Shown one piece after another: positions 31,349 through 43,904 of a DNA stretch of 64,000 nt (the first letter of the stretch is position 1; each line of letters begins with the position of its first letter). The notes beneath the pieces were generated by a model. That model ran no database searches. It saw only the letters and a list, made by a program, of their open reading frames with translations, and was not told the DNA's origin. Position numbers and translations under genes: made by a program. The stretch comes from Daphnia pulex (lineage: Eukaryota; Arthropoda; Branchiopoda; Diplostraca; Daphniidae). Location of the stretch: the NCBI RefSeq assembly GCF_021134715.1, contig NC_060018.1:8263501-8327500 (forward strand), read 5' to 3'.

Positions 31349-32193
31349 TTTCTGCTGGATCGACAACGTGTCAAATGGACAAGTGAGCGAGTGCTTGCTC
31401 GTTTGAAGTCGCCGGAGAACGTGGTTACACCCTACGACCAACGGTAACTACAAAACAATAAAAAAAATCAAATAAAGCCTCTCTCAATCATTACTTAATC
31501 CTTAACTTTTGTTTTTTTCTTTCACGTTTTTTTATAGAACGCAGGCCTAGTGCTAAACGAAATCACCGTAAAAGGCGGAAAACTACCCAAAGAATTTTGG
31601 CGAATTAACGCTAAAGATTCCCTTGGGCCAAGAAGCGGTAGTTAGCGCTACAGTGTATATTCTGAAACGTTGAAGGCCACGGGTACAGGAACTGTCCCAC
31701 TCACAAGTAGTGGTTGGAATCCAGAAGGGGTAAAAAAGAGGGCGACCGATAAGCAATTGCCCGTGAGTAAATTTTTATTTTTTTTTGTCAATGCCTTACA
31801 TTGTAAATAAAAGTCAACCTTGTTTTTTATTTTGGTCTGACTAGCTGTGAGTGATCATGACATCGTTACCTACAGGCCAACTGTTTCCAAACTCGGAATT
31901 TTCTGTGAATTTGTGAGTAAGGCGTATGATACCCAATCGCATTACACCGGTGGAATGGTGATCATTCTACCCCCCGACAACGGAACACTTTTTATCTCTT
32001 TAAACACCCAGTGAAGCCATCAGTAATGCCACAGAGGCAAGAGTACGAAAAAAAGCGAGATAAAATTCCGCAAAGAAGACCTCTCGTTTGATGCTTGATC
32101 AATTCATTGGGAGAGGCGTTAAGCCTTCGCTGAATAAAGCAGGATTTGCCACTTATGGTTCCAATTCCTTTTGGCCGGAAAATTTCCAATTGT

Positions 32194-32820
32194 TCGAGGG
32201 TCAATCCTCGCCGAGCCGTCAGATCTTGGGCGCGGGTAAAACACGGATTTTGTTTCAATTTAGACAGTGGATTTATATAGTTATGAAACACTGATTTCCA
32301 AAATTTTATTGTTTTTGGTCCAGTCGTTTCTGAGATATCTTAAAATGAAAAACGTTTTATTTTTTATTTTGCCGTAGAGCATTTTTTACCGATGTTTTTT
32401 TATTTTGCATTATTTGTCCCTATTTTTTAATTTCTTAGAAAATAAAATACGTTTTTAAATAAATAAATATATGATATAAAAGTTTCTTATCCAGTTTTTC
32501 ATTAGCTTTCTTTTGGTTACATTTATTTTAAGAAAAAATTAATTCTAAGTATAGTAATTTAACTTTTACATTTTTAAACCCTTCCTTATTCAAAAATCTG
32601 TAGCCGAAATCTGCGACTTCATAGAGTAGCGGTTTTTTAAAATTATTCATTAGATATCAATTCATCACATCTATTAAAATCAAAAGACTTAAATTTATAC
32701 TTTGACCGCAACAAATCGGCAAAGTTCATGAATTTTTTGGATTTTCAACTTCATTTTATGCCTAACGGGCTTTCATGTAAAGTCAGGGGTTTGCTAAGCG
32801 GAACCTAGGTGACGCTGACA
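32194..32820. repeat. Left terminal inverted repeat of the 5.7-kb transposon
   Basis: Reverse complement of 37298-37903 with scattered mismatches, including the shared element GGGCTTTCATGTAAAGTCAG. Confidence 0.85.
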
Positions 32821-32851
32821 CTGACCATTAATGCTTAACCATTTAAACGTT

Positions 32852-33201
32852 TATTTGAGTACCTGTATCATCTGGATCATTCAAGATATAATTAATTTCC
32901 ACCATTTTGCATTAACATTGAAAATCTTGATTTTGTTGCGTCTCGTTCTTCTGGTTTAATTTTAAAAATCCGGCTGCGACGAGTAGTTTGTTCCAGCGTT
33001 GTAGCTATTTGGATGACGTTTTTTACTATTTGAGTACCTGTATCATCTGGATCATTCAAGATATAATTAATTTCCACCATTTTGCATTAACATTGAAAAT
33101 CTTGATTTTGTTGCGTCTCGTTCTTCTGGTTTAATTTTAAAAATCCGGCTGCGACGAGTAGTTTGTTCCAGCGTTGTAGCTATTTGGATGACGTTTTTTA
33201 C
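32852..33201 (-). repeat. 175-bp exact tandem duplication within the transposon
   Basis: TATTTGAGTACCTGTATCAT starts at 32852 and again at 33027, and the two 175-bp units look identical. Each encodes on the minus strand the same segment (IQIATTLEQTTRRSRIFKIK...). The duplication is very recent compared with the decayed element around it. Confidence 0.88.
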
Positions 33202-33449
33202 TGGCATTCTTGTATCGTTATTTTTAGATTTCTTTAATCCTTGTTTTTCTGATTGTGGGCCAGATGGTTTGAAGAAGTTTACGTTCAAATCCATAGTGTT
33301 TCCCTTTTTTTCAATCACAGTTGCTAAAAACCACTCTCTGCTCTCTTCGTTGAAACATGCAACAACAGAATTTGTTAAGACAATAAATGACTACAGCGGT
33401 TATTTAGGGAGTAACAGTCACACGTTGTAATATATCATATCCATATTAT

Positions 33450-35300
33450 ACATGACATTCATAGGCCTACTGTAAGTACATATAATTATAACTTTACCAT
33501 GGAGCGTCCTAAAGAGAAGTGTGACAGAATGAGAGCACTATGTATAAGCATTTCCCAGTAGTTCTTCCCCTTCAGGACCGCCCCTACCGCCAAGTAAGGC
33601 AAAGCTTCCGGAGCTCACCTAAACGAGCAGCGCAGTCAAATTCGTCGTCCAAGGAGGGGGAGGGGGCAAAATGTCGACTGCTGGACTTTACACAGAGTGT
33701 CCCATCTCCTTATCTCTGAGTTGGACATAACTCTTTCACATGATTTAAAACAACTTGGCCTCCGATGAACGTTCAATACATGTTGAACATGCCATCGCCA
33801 GCCGAAAGCCATACACCGCACTCCCTGATTGGCTGGAATCAGCACGTGACTAGGTGGACGATGCTAGCCACGGTAGCGCTCGTCGTGGCGGTGGGCTACA
33901 ACACACTGTAAATACGTGCTAGTCCTGAAGTGGATTTTGTTCCAAAATTTGTAATTCTGTTTTCTAGTTTTCATCTGTTTGATTTAGAATTAAATCATGA
34001 CAAGTGTAATCAAAATAATCATCAATTAATCATAATCCTGAGGAAGTGAGTGCAGAAAATGGATATAAAAGAACTTGGAGACAGTTGCAGCCCAAACAGA
34101 ATGTTTGGGAGAGTTGTTTTATCCTGTTTACTACCTGGTAGTGAAAGTATTTCATTAATTCTGTTATTGTTTAAATTGCTACATTACTACTTTTCTTACA
34201 GGACAAATCAAGGAAGGAGAAATAATCCTACGAAGAAGACAACACCAAGGCCTTGTTGAATTCACCACTAATCAAGGAATACAAAGGAATTTACAGCTTG
34301 TATGCAAAAGTTTATTCACAGTATTGTAAGTATGAGAAGTCAAAGATATTTAAAATACTATCTTATTAATACTTTGTAATTTTAAGCAATCGTAAACAGC
34401 CTGTAAATGGAATGGACCATAGACGCTGTCAGCATACCAAATGATAACCAACAAAGAATGGTCCACTGATGTAGGTGGGCATTGGGAATATTGCTGGTGA
34501 ATTCTTGCAATCTCCTGTTTTGCTGTAGTTGATGCTTGGACTGCATTTGGTTGCAAATATTAAATGTATGTAATTTATTTCAGTACTTTTTTCAACTGTT
34601 CTTAGTACTTACATTTCTAATTACATTTTTTTCTTTTATAGTAAAAAGAAAGATTTACCTTTAGAAAAAAAGGAATGAGTATGCCATCACAAGTAAGCTG
34701 AGGCTCATATTGACAACATATCTTATCTCTTATGGTTGTTTGATGAACACTGACCAAATTATTATGTGAATGCAGGTATTCACTTCATGATTACTGCACT
34801 CAAGGAAGATGTCAACTTGCTCTTGTTTTGATTTGATGAACTTGGTTCTAAATCAAAAACTAGCCTTTTTCGCCTTTGATTTCCGCTAACCATTCCGGCC
34901 GAAGGGATCAACTAGTTGAGCCAATTACCTCTTGATTGTCCCGAGGTGTATTGAAAATCATCGTTTACGCTTCTGTTCGTGGGAATGTTCGACAACGTCA
35001 ACCCTCATTTACCGTTATCTACGTTATCATCTATTGTGTGTTATGCGTGCGTGTAACTTGACCGCGCCCCCTTTAAGACGGGCAAATATACAGTGATGCG
35101 ATGACCATTTAAAAAGAAAAAATCTTTCTACAATTAAACGTTATATAACTTTACAAATATATTATAATATACAGTTTGGTTGTCCTTTCGACGGACGCCG
35201 GACGGACGTCTGCGGATCGCGTAAAATTATTCTGACTGCCTCTGCTTTATTAAATTATCTGGTACTTTCGATTGTGTAGCTTTGCCGGTTTTTTTCTTTA
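33450..35300. other. Unexplained interior of the transposon
   Basis: A plus-strand exon-like block (TTTCTTACAG acceptor at 34200, then GQIKEGEIILRRRQHQGLVE) and a minus-strand open frame at 34350-34556 (QYSQCPPTSVDHSLLVIIWY) look protein-like but are not recognised. They could mark a nested element. Confidence 0.3.
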
Positions 35301-37297
35301 TTCCGGTATGCGTTCTTTTATCTTTCTAATATTTCGGTCGATATTTTAGAAAAAAAAATCCAGCGAGGAAACTAGTCACGTAAGCATAAGCTCTTAAAGG
35401 CACACAAACACCTTGAACGAACAGCCTTTTCACGGGTTTTTCTGCAAGGCGCAAACATTGCAAGTCGTTATTGCATTGAAGTAAAGAAATCTACAGTAAT
35501 GGATTCTAAAATAAAGATTTGTTAGATCTTTTTTCATTGCAATATTCGTCAGCCGGATAATAAAGTGTGCGTGAAAGTGAAAACTTATTCGCCGTTGATT
35601 ACAGATACGCGCGGACAATTTAGGCTTTTTCTGACTTCATATTTGGATTCAGCGTGAGTTTGTAAGTTCGTGAATCTTGTCAAGCAATGCGTCAATAAAC
35701 GTACTAGCAGTACACTCCTTTTCTTCAAGCATAGTTCTATCGGTTGTGATCCACATTTTATATTTTAAGGTTGCCCGATTGTCTAATACTTCAACTAATT
35801 TTGTTTAAAAAAAAATATATTCCTGGACAGAGGGTTCACTTATTCAAAATGCAATCTTCTGATTTAATGTCACACACTATGAAATCCATAAACATGTACT
35901 TTTCGATTTTTCCATTGCATAATGCGTCGACCATTAGTTTCACATTTTGGTGTTTTTCACACACACACATATATTGTGAGTTCCTCCTGAACCCACTTCC
36001 ACAACATGTTCTGGTCGGAGCATAAAAAAATTTGTTCTTCCGCACGCTTTCTTACATAATGTATTCACGCAATCCTCCTTGTAATGGGAATAGAGTTCAT
36101 CAATATTCACAAGTAATAGTCTGTTTTGAACTTTCACTTTTTTTTAAGATCCTGGTTGACGAACACTAACGGCATCTTTCATACCTGGCTGCATTCTGCT
36201 ATATTCGTCACTTTTGTAAAACGATAAAACAATTTGCAGTTCATCTTCTGATAATGGTCTTCCCTTGTTCTTATTTGGTATCGCCATGACTTCTTTTTCA
36301 TTTTTCGGAATTCGTACCATTTTTATTAAACATTCAGAAGTGAGAGAAATCTGCTGTAGTTGGAATTGTCCACGACCTTGAAGCTAACGTTAGTAGCGAT
36401 ATAAGAGAACAATAATCTTTTTTCTCTTTTAACGATCACAACGTTCTTTAAGATTTTCCATTAAATTAACAAAATCACTTTCCATATACTTCAAAGTGGA
36501 TGAGGACGGAATGATGCCATCATTTAACAAAGTATATTCTAAAACTTCTTTCACTTTACATCGCACTAGTTCACTTTTTCTTGCAATTTTTAAGGCTCTT
36601 TTTGCTTTTAATTCTTTTATTTCGATTTTGATTGGAGTAAGTCCTAAAACCTCAGCACCTTCATTAGCTCTTTTTAATCCATTTAATGGAGAAACAAAAA
36701 CTTTGTCATCGTCATTCAACATCGTTTCCAAATCTTCTAAACTAGTGGTAGAAGATGATGGTATTGGCTTTGAATTTTTCTACTAGTTAATCTGGAATAG
36801 CAGAGAACACACACTTTTGGCCCTGGGAAAATGGACAACGAAACATTTTGCTTTTTGGGGGAGTCACACATGTTAAGTGAAACTTTGTTCGTTCCTTTGC
36901 GACATTTAGCATTAGGTTTTTCATCACTTTGATGCATTTTTAAAGGGTCACTACACAAGTTTGACTTAACTTTGTCCATATGAACGTGGTAATAGTTATA
37001 TGAAAAGCAGCAAAGTGATGATCACAAATTGTCGGTATTTAATCCATATTCACTCTACATTGAATTGTTCTCACAACTTCTTCTGAGGCTTCTATGGCCA
37101 TGATCAACAAATTCTCAATCACGTAAGTTGTTTGAAAACCAATTTCGTTGAGTTTTTCACCCACCAAACAACGCACTACGTGTGAATCCATTATTATGCA
37201 CGGGAAGGATGATAATTAACTATAACAGCGAAAACATACCGGTAACGTTGCGAGCAAAAATTTAAACTTCCTTTCCTCTTAAGAGTTACTAATGAGT

Positions 37298-37903
37298 TTC
37301 AGCACCACCTAGGTTTCCCTAAAGCAGACCCTTTCTGACTTTACATGAAAGCCCGTTAGGCATAAAATGAAGTTGAGAATCCTAAAAATTCATGAACTTT
37401 GCAGATTTGTTGCGGCCAAAGTATAAATTTAATTCCTTTGATTTGAATAGATATGGTTAATTGATATTTAATGAATAATTTAAAAAAAAAACGCTACTCT
37501 ATGAAGTCGCAGATTTCGGTTAAAGATTTTTGAATAAAGAAGGGTTTGAAAATGTAAAAGTTAAATTACTATACTTAGAATTAATTTTTTCTTAAAATAA
37601 ATGTAACCGAAAAAAGATAGTGAAAAGCTGGATAATAAAGTATTTTTATTTCTAAGAAAATTAAATAATAGGGACAAATAATGCAAAATAAAAAAACACC
37701 GATAAAAAATGCTCTACGGCAAAATGAAAAAAAAAACGCTTTTCATTTTGCGATATCTCAGAAACTACAAATAAATGGCAAAATACAATAAAATTTTGGA
37801 AATCAGTGTTTAATAACTAAATAAATCCACTGTAAAAATTAAAACAAAATCCGTGTTTTACCCGCGCCCAAGATCTGACGGATCGGCGTATATTGACCCT
37901 CGA
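37298..37903. repeat. Right terminal inverted repeat of the 5.7-kb transposon
   Basis: Mirror of 32194-32820. Confidence 0.85.
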
Positions 37904-40314
37904 CGGAGATGTGATCAGTTTCAACCGGAGATGTGCCGAATAAACATTTTCCCGAATATGTCTTAAATAAAGACATCACGGTGTTTCACGGGGACGACAA
38001 CTCTTGGTATGCTTAAATTACATTCTTTTGATCATGTTCAAAAGTTGGTCTTTTTCTTATCTTTTTGTGTGTTTTTTTGTTTAATGTTTTGGTTTTTTTC
38101 CCATAGCCATCGTGTTTTATTGTTGTTTAATGATTGGGGGTTTTCCCATTGCCATCCCAAACCCATTTACTAGAAGTCTTCCGTACTTGAGTACGACATT
38201 TCTTCCATATCTCAAAATCCTAGAACACAGATACCGGAAATTAATGTCTGTCAATTGTTAGTAGGGCCAGCTCAGAGCTTCACCGAGATACACGTTGAAA
38301 ATTTGAACTTGGCCAGTGCCTACTATCTTCACAGCGGCTTACCAAAGTATTTGATCGTGTAAGTTTTAAGTATGTAAAAAAAATATGCGGAAATTCCCCA
38401 TTATTTCACCTAATTGTGTTAGTCATTTCTATGTTTGGTATACAGGTGTTCCTGAACAGTACGCCACACGTGTTCTGCAACTGCTAAAAAAGCTGTACCC
38501 ATTAGAGTTTAAGAAATTCCCCAACTTTCAATGGTGAGTGACCTGAATCTTCTACATGAAATACTTTTTGCTTACTGATTATAGTTATTTTCTTTTTTCC
38601 GCTTTAATCCGGCTAGTCACAAGAACTGCTTGGTCATGCCACAGGTGCTTAGGGTGGCCGACCTCCTATACTTTTTCACTGCATCAAGCAGGAACCGGGT
38701 CCTTTAGTTGTTATCTACCCCAGTGCGTTTCATATGGTTTTCAACGCGGGTCCCAATTGCGCCGAGGCTATCAACCTGTGTATGCCACAGTGGGAGCGTT
38801 TCGCTCATAAGCCCGAGTGCACGTGTAAGACATAATACACTGCAGTGCGAGAGAAGTTTGACTTGTCAACATCATTACCAGCTTACGAAGTGTACACTGG
38901 TGGGAAAGTAGACACTGACGTCGCACATGCGGGTCAAAGTGGTAAATTTTTATTATCGAGAAACAAATAGTAACGCCTTTCATTAAGTCTTTCTTTATTA
39001 CCTAGATTCTGACATTGATTATTGGGCAAGCGACGCCGCTGAACCTGGATGCCTTCAGCAGAAATTTCAGCTTACGTGTTAGACGAAGGGGCTGCCTCGA
39101 CATTATCTTACTAACCGGAAAAAACTCATGTTTCCAAGGAGGTTTGCTTGTTAGTGGACAAGCATCCACCATTGATAGATTGCTTCAACAAGGATGAGGG
39201 CAAACTGGAAGCGACGAGTCCACGTGTGGTCGCCGACATTGACATAGATTGTACTGTCAACATTCGGTTATTGTTGGCCGACATTCAATTGTTGGCAGCA
39301 GGCAACTTGTTAAACGATAGGTACTTTTTCTCAGTTGCCTTTGGTTTGTTCAACGGAATCTGATTTTGTTTGTGTATCTTTCATTTTTTGGGTCGTTTTT
39401 AGCCTGGTTGACTATTCTTATTTTTCCTATATCTCTTCCAAATCCTTTCATCTGCTCTAATTTTTTTATCACCAAATTAGAAAGGTATGTCTTTCAATTT
39501 TATTTGAATGTGGGAGTGTGACTCGGTTTGAACTGATAATTTCATTTTCGTTTCCCTTTTTTGTCCAGCCCTTCCGTTCTCCACGTACAGGAACAATTGG
39601 ATGGAACCCTGCCTGGTCCTGGTTGGTGCCAAAAATGCGTCAAAAGATAAACGACTGATTGACTACTCCAACGTACTAATTCCCGTATATGCCTATAACC
39701 ATTGGACGCTTGTTCACGTAGAATGACGAAAAGTCTACGTGGTGGGTTAAAATATTAATGTATTATTAAGTGTTTTATAATGGTTCGTGTTCCATTTACA
39801 TCAGCGTTATGTTGCGTGTTTACAACTCCATTGCAAATGACAGCAAGCAGAAGCACCTCACCCAAACTCTAACAAGATTTATTGGTAGAAAACTACGGCA
39901 CAAACACAAGCAAGAAACTGCCAAGCTGTACGAATCTGTGCGGACTAAGGTCGCCAGAGTTCCTACGCAATTGGTAGATTCTCAGGACCGCGGCGCTTTC
40001 CTTATATATTACGTCGTCAAGCTGTTGATTGTAAGTTTACACTCTTGATGTAGTTCTATTCTGATTTGATGTTTTTACTGTTTGTCACTATGTACAATTC
40101 TTTCGTTTTATCCTTTGTTCGGTAGTGCGGGAAACCGGAAGCTGTCGAGCGCCTAAAATGTGAAAGTAAGAGCGAACGTCGCGACACTGATTTTGGCTCC
40201 ATGGCAAGGCAACGGAGGATGAGAAGAAGAAGGGACATCGCTTCATAAGCCCCTACAGCAAGAAGTGAATACACCAGTGTATCCCTACTAAAAGTTGCCA
40301 GATTTCGGGAACTG

Positions 40315-40489
40315 GACCTAAAGACCAGCATTGCCAGTTCTAAGAAACGACGTTTTGGTGAAAGTGCCGTAAAATTATGTTTCCATGACGACAGTCGTCT
40401 GCTGTCTTGATCCTTTTCTAATTTCGACCACCAGGGACCCAAATCAATAAAATGTTTTTTCTAGAACTGGCAATGCTGGTCCTTAGGTC
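40315..40489. repeat. Inverted repeat, ~30-bp arms
   Basis: GACCTAAAGACCAGCATTGC continues to 40344, and its reverse complement lies at 40459-40489 with one inserted base. The 115-nt interior has no gene. It lies in the 3' region of the JmjC/Ulp1 relic and is probably a small foldback element. Confidence 0.8.
40446..40451 (+). promoter_or_regulatory. Possible polyadenylation signal AATAAA
   Basis: About 200 nt after the TAA of the JmjC/Ulp1 relic, on the same strand. AATAAA is common by chance in AT-rich DNA. Confidence 0.3.
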
Positions 40490-40559
40490 GGACTTTGTCA
40501 AAAAAATATTTAACATGGAAACAAGACCGTCATGACACTGAGCCGGAGTCGAGCATGAC

Positions 40560-42455
40560 TGGACTGCACTTGTCCTAACTAGTTTTCCAGGACAAAAACG
40601 GAGAACAAAAAATATCGAAAACTAATGTTTCACGCTCTCCAAAAGTCGCACAAAGTAAAAGAAAGGCGAGAACATTCCAAAGGGAGCAGCCAATAGGTCT
40701 TGCGTGGATGTTAGTTAGTGATGCGAGCTTTGGAATATAATTACGTGAGGTGGGGTGGAATAAATTGGGCAAAAAAGCACACATGGAAAAGAAGGCACAC
40801 GGCGAGCGATAAGGTTGTCAAGCCCTAGCGGAAAATGATTAATTTGTATTGGAATGAATAAACAACATTTCCCATCAGGACGATATTTTTTGGCGTATCG
40901 CCAATAAAATTTATCTTGGACGAAAACGGCCAAAGGATTTCCTTTGCAGTGGCAATGGATTTTTCCGTTACCATCCACAAGGTAGTAAGGAAATGCAGCT
41001 TGCTCAGGCGACCGTCTAAGGAAGTCATTTATTTAATCGTCACCACCTCGTTGCAATCCAACATTAGCGTTGAGATCTTGTTGTATTAGCGATGTGGGTA
41101 TCACAGAAAAAGTTTTCCATTTTAACTGTAGAAACGGAACACTGATGTCCTGGGTTTATGCAATGGACTCCTTGTTCTTCAGTGATGACGTTTACTTCTT
41201 CTAAGACTCCGGCATCAACAATCTTGTATCCATTTTTTGTGTGATAATTTGTTCAAAATTGCTTCGTTTTCTTGCACTGATAATTAAAAAGGAAAAAATC
41301 CATTGGTGGTAATCAGACAAGGAATTTTTTCTATTTTTTTACGCTTGACTTAATGCTAAAACTGGAAATTAATTGCAAAATTAAGAAAAAAATGTTGTGC
41401 AACAATTGATTATTTATTTCTAATGAATTCTGATGAACCCAGAATTCGATTATGTTTTTCTCCTAAATGTTGTACAAAGAGAAAATACGTGTCGAAACAT
41501 TGAGTAACCCATCTTTTGTGTTACGGTTGAATGATTATTTTTGGTAGCTCGAAAAATAAATTTATCCTATGTGTATATTACAATATACACTTAGGATTAG
41601 TTTCAATCTGAAAACAAAAACATTTAGTTTTAAGAAAATAAAACCATTTAATCAATAAGTATTACAAGTTGGTGGGAATTGGGAAGTAGAGGCAGTAGTT
41701 GATGGGTATTGGGCAAAAGTACTTGGTGCACTTGTTCCAATATAGTTTTAATCTGAAAACAACAATATTTACTTTTAACAAAATAAAACCATTAAATCAA
41801 TAATTATTACCAGTAATTGGGAAGTAGAGGCAGTAGTTGGGTATGCAGAAGACCTGTTAGGAGTATACCAGCCATGACCTAAACCAGGGTGAGACCCTAA
41901 ATTTAACAAAAAAAATTTACTCGTAAGAATTTTACCTTACAAAATACAACACTTACGTGTGTTTGGAAAGTGGGCAGCAGCAGTCTGACAATTAGTTGTT
42001 AAACTTGCACTATTCCGGTAAGAATCTGAAAACATAAATAAAAAATGTTATTTTTAAGAAATGAATGACTTACGAGTTTTTGGAGATTGTGCAGCAGAGA
42101 TGTACTTTGACATTTGACTTCCATCCTTATGACCAAGACTAGCTGCAGCATTATTTCTTATGTGCGGGAATGCTGATATACAACATAAATATACAAAAAA
42201 CACGCTACTTAATTATTGTGAACATAGAAAAGACAAACCAGTAATTAAACTATCAGGGACGCTTGGTGTGTCTACTTCAGCTATGTATTCCTCTTAAGCG
42301 TTTTCATCTTCCGGTTCAGCTCTTCTTGGAGTTATCCGTTTTTGAGATACTGGGGATGGATAAAAAACAAGCTTTGGTTTTCTGGGACGTTTAATTGCTG
42401 GCCTGTTTGATTTTGCCAAAGACTCACTTTCCATAGTCTTTAAGTCCGAACTCAT
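40560..42455 (-). pseudogene. Multi-exon gene relic, unknown family
   Basis: An ATG at 42453-42455 begins MSSDLKTMESESLAKSNRPA, with a basic Pro-rich stretch (IKRPRKPKLVFYPSPVSQ). An in-frame TAA follows after EPEDENA. Short exons follow with good GT-AG borders: 42172-42074, 42025-41957, 41896-41811 and 41752-about 41660. They carry Ser/Thr/Ala-rich repeats (YPTTASTSQ in the last two, which arose from a local duplication of about 155 bp). Farther on, 41210-40730 reads GYKIVDAGVLEEVNVITEEQ and FPYYLVDGNGKIHCHCKGNP. The PYY-x-IHCHC phrase recurs at 51.03 kb (YPYYIHCHCIGYP), so the two relics share a module. No known domain; function not assigned. Confidence 0.4.
41564..41597. repeat. 16-bp near-perfect hairpin
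   Basis: ATCCTATGTGTATATT, two bases, then its reverse complement with one mismatch. AT-rich cruciform. Confidence 0.75.
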
Positions 42456-43904
42456 GAAATGATGGGGGTTAGGGACATTCGTTCTTCTGTACTGTACTTC
42501 TCTGTACTTCGTTCACATTCTTAAATAACACAATTACAAATTTTTTATCCTGCGACGAAAAGTTGAGACACGTGAATTTAGTAAAATGTAATTCTAATAA
42601 TGATTGGCAAGATAATTCTCATATTTACTACATGTTAAATTAACAATGATTTTCTCTACCTCATTCTCTTCACTTAACCCATCCATTTCGAACAGTAAAC
42701 TAAAACCAACAATGGAAAAGAAACCAGTACAAACAACGTGGCCATCAGACAAAAACGACTTTGGAAAGGCTGCCATTTTTGTGTTGCCAGATAAATATAT
42801 TTTGAGTTGCAAAATTTACAGAAATTTTTAAGCTGCATGACATGAGCCATATCATCATGTGATCCAATGGATTTGAATAATTAACAGGACCAGTTGGGAC
42901 ATATACAGGACATATACAGGACATAACTCTCTGTTATGAAAGAGAGATTGAAAAATTTCTTCAGATGTTACTTTTATATGATCCTTTCCAGGCAGCTTAA
43001 AATAAATGATGGTAACTACGTTTGACACACCCGGTCGGAAATTTTTTTTGAAATACATAACTAAAAACAACATAGAGAAATAGGATTCATTATATCAAGC
43101 TGTTACATGTTTTTACCTTCTTCTTTGAAGTGTTCGAAGGAATAAGATTGCGTGAAAAAAAACAGTTATGCTGCATTGAACAGCACAGTTGTGTAATTTT
43201 AGAGACATAGTGTCCAGTAATAAGTTTTTAACCGATGCAGTTAAGCAATGAGGATAACAGACGTTCATTCAATGAATGTAAATGCTATTATGGCTTGTGG
43301 TACTAGTAGTAGTAAATTTTTTTCTTCATGTGTAGTTATTGCCGCTAGTTGTATGGTATTGCAATACACCCCTTGCGCTAACACCACGCTCAAATTAATT
43401 GAACCTCCACCAAGAATAAAATGTGTTAATTTTTTTACACATATCAGCCTAACACAAGAAGTTCTAATAAATTTATTGAATTTTGCAAAAATATATACAT
43501 GACAAAATTCATTATTTCGTATTGATCGAAGAATAAATAATTGGAGCAACGAAAAACTTTGTAGTTATTGCCAAGCTAGTTGGAATTCTTAACATTTTAA
43601 ACAACACATCCGTCAAAAGCCATGAACACAAATTTGAATCAAGATCACTTACAACTACTTAATCTAATGCAGAGGACTATAGTGGTGTTTCAAAAAGATT
43701 TTCCTGTTTTAAATATTTTTTTCCTATAAAAAAGATTTCCTTTTTTCATTTTGAATTATATTGGAAATATAAATTACGGATTTATCATTCAGCATGACAC
43801 AACAATTTTTATTGTCCAACGAGACAGACCAATTTTTATGATTTAGCTCATGATATTGTTATTTGCCTTTTCTGAGAAAGAAATGATTGCAGAAGTGGTC
43901 CGTT
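42456..43904. other. No recognised gene
   Basis: AT-rich. Minus-strand open frames at 42594-42812 and 42855-43073 (FKLPGKDHIKVTSEEIFQSL) look protein-like but match nothing I know. They may belong to the transposase relic to the right. Confidence 0.3.

Larger units (their letters stand above)
32194..37903 (-). mobile_element. DNA transposon with ~600-bp terminal inverted repeats, inserted in the JmjC gene
   Basis: Both ends share TCGAGGGTCAAT and, further in, CGTCAGATCTTGGGCGCGGG, in inverted orientation. The arms run about 32194-32820 and 37298-37903. A minus-strand gene lies inside. Its N-terminal part is at 36980-36429 (KRANEGAEVLGLTPIKIEIK). A middle part at 36140-35770 reads LLLVNIDELYSHYKED and GGTHNICVCVKN. 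A part near 35.7-35.4 kb reads FIDALLDKIHELT. A C-terminal part lies at 33430-32890. I recall a transposon-borne family in aphids and cnidarians with the same PG-x-KD...GTH-x-VCVC...HQNVKLM layout, but not its formal superfamily. Stops and frame changes break it. No clear target duplication was seen. The piece 33.45-35.3 kb is not explained and may hold a nested insert. Confidence 0.65.
31349..40248 (+). pseudogene. KDM4-like JmjN/JmjC gene joined to a Ulp1/SENP-type protease domain, split by a transposon
   Basis: KDM4 enzymes are iron/2-oxoglutarate histone lysine demethylases; Ulp1/SENP enzymes are SUMO proteases. Plus-strand exon blocks: a leader (31349-31443, 31538-31640); JmjN (31855-31975) reading VTYRPTVSKLGIFCEF and GGMVIILPPDN; linker to 32193; then after the transposon VPNKHFPEYVLNKDITVFHG (to about 38008). 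JmjC is at 38174-38358 with FTEIHVENLNLASAYYLHSG (H-x-E ligands kept), 38447-38533, and from 38617 with YPSAFHMVFNAGPNCAEAIN (third His kept). Exons at 38830-39070 lead to Ulp1 pieces: DIQLLAAGNLLND (39290), VLIPVYAYNHWTLVHV (39690, catalytic His) and PTQLVDSQDRGAF (39975), where the usual catalytic Cys is Arg. The last exon, 40126-40248, ends in TAA. GT-AG borders are good, but several frames do not join and stops occur. With the 5.7-kb insert it is surely inactive. Two adjacent genes are an alternative to a fusion. Confidence 0.72.

Noticed and set aside
40446-40451. AATAAA as proof of a live gene end
   Set aside because: Frequent by chance in this AT-rich DNA; listed only as a possibility.
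40730-41028. FLYWCH finger in the segment with FYWRYAKKYRPDGKCC
   Set aside because: The key Cys after WR is Tyr and the His pair is not found, so the resemblance is too weak.
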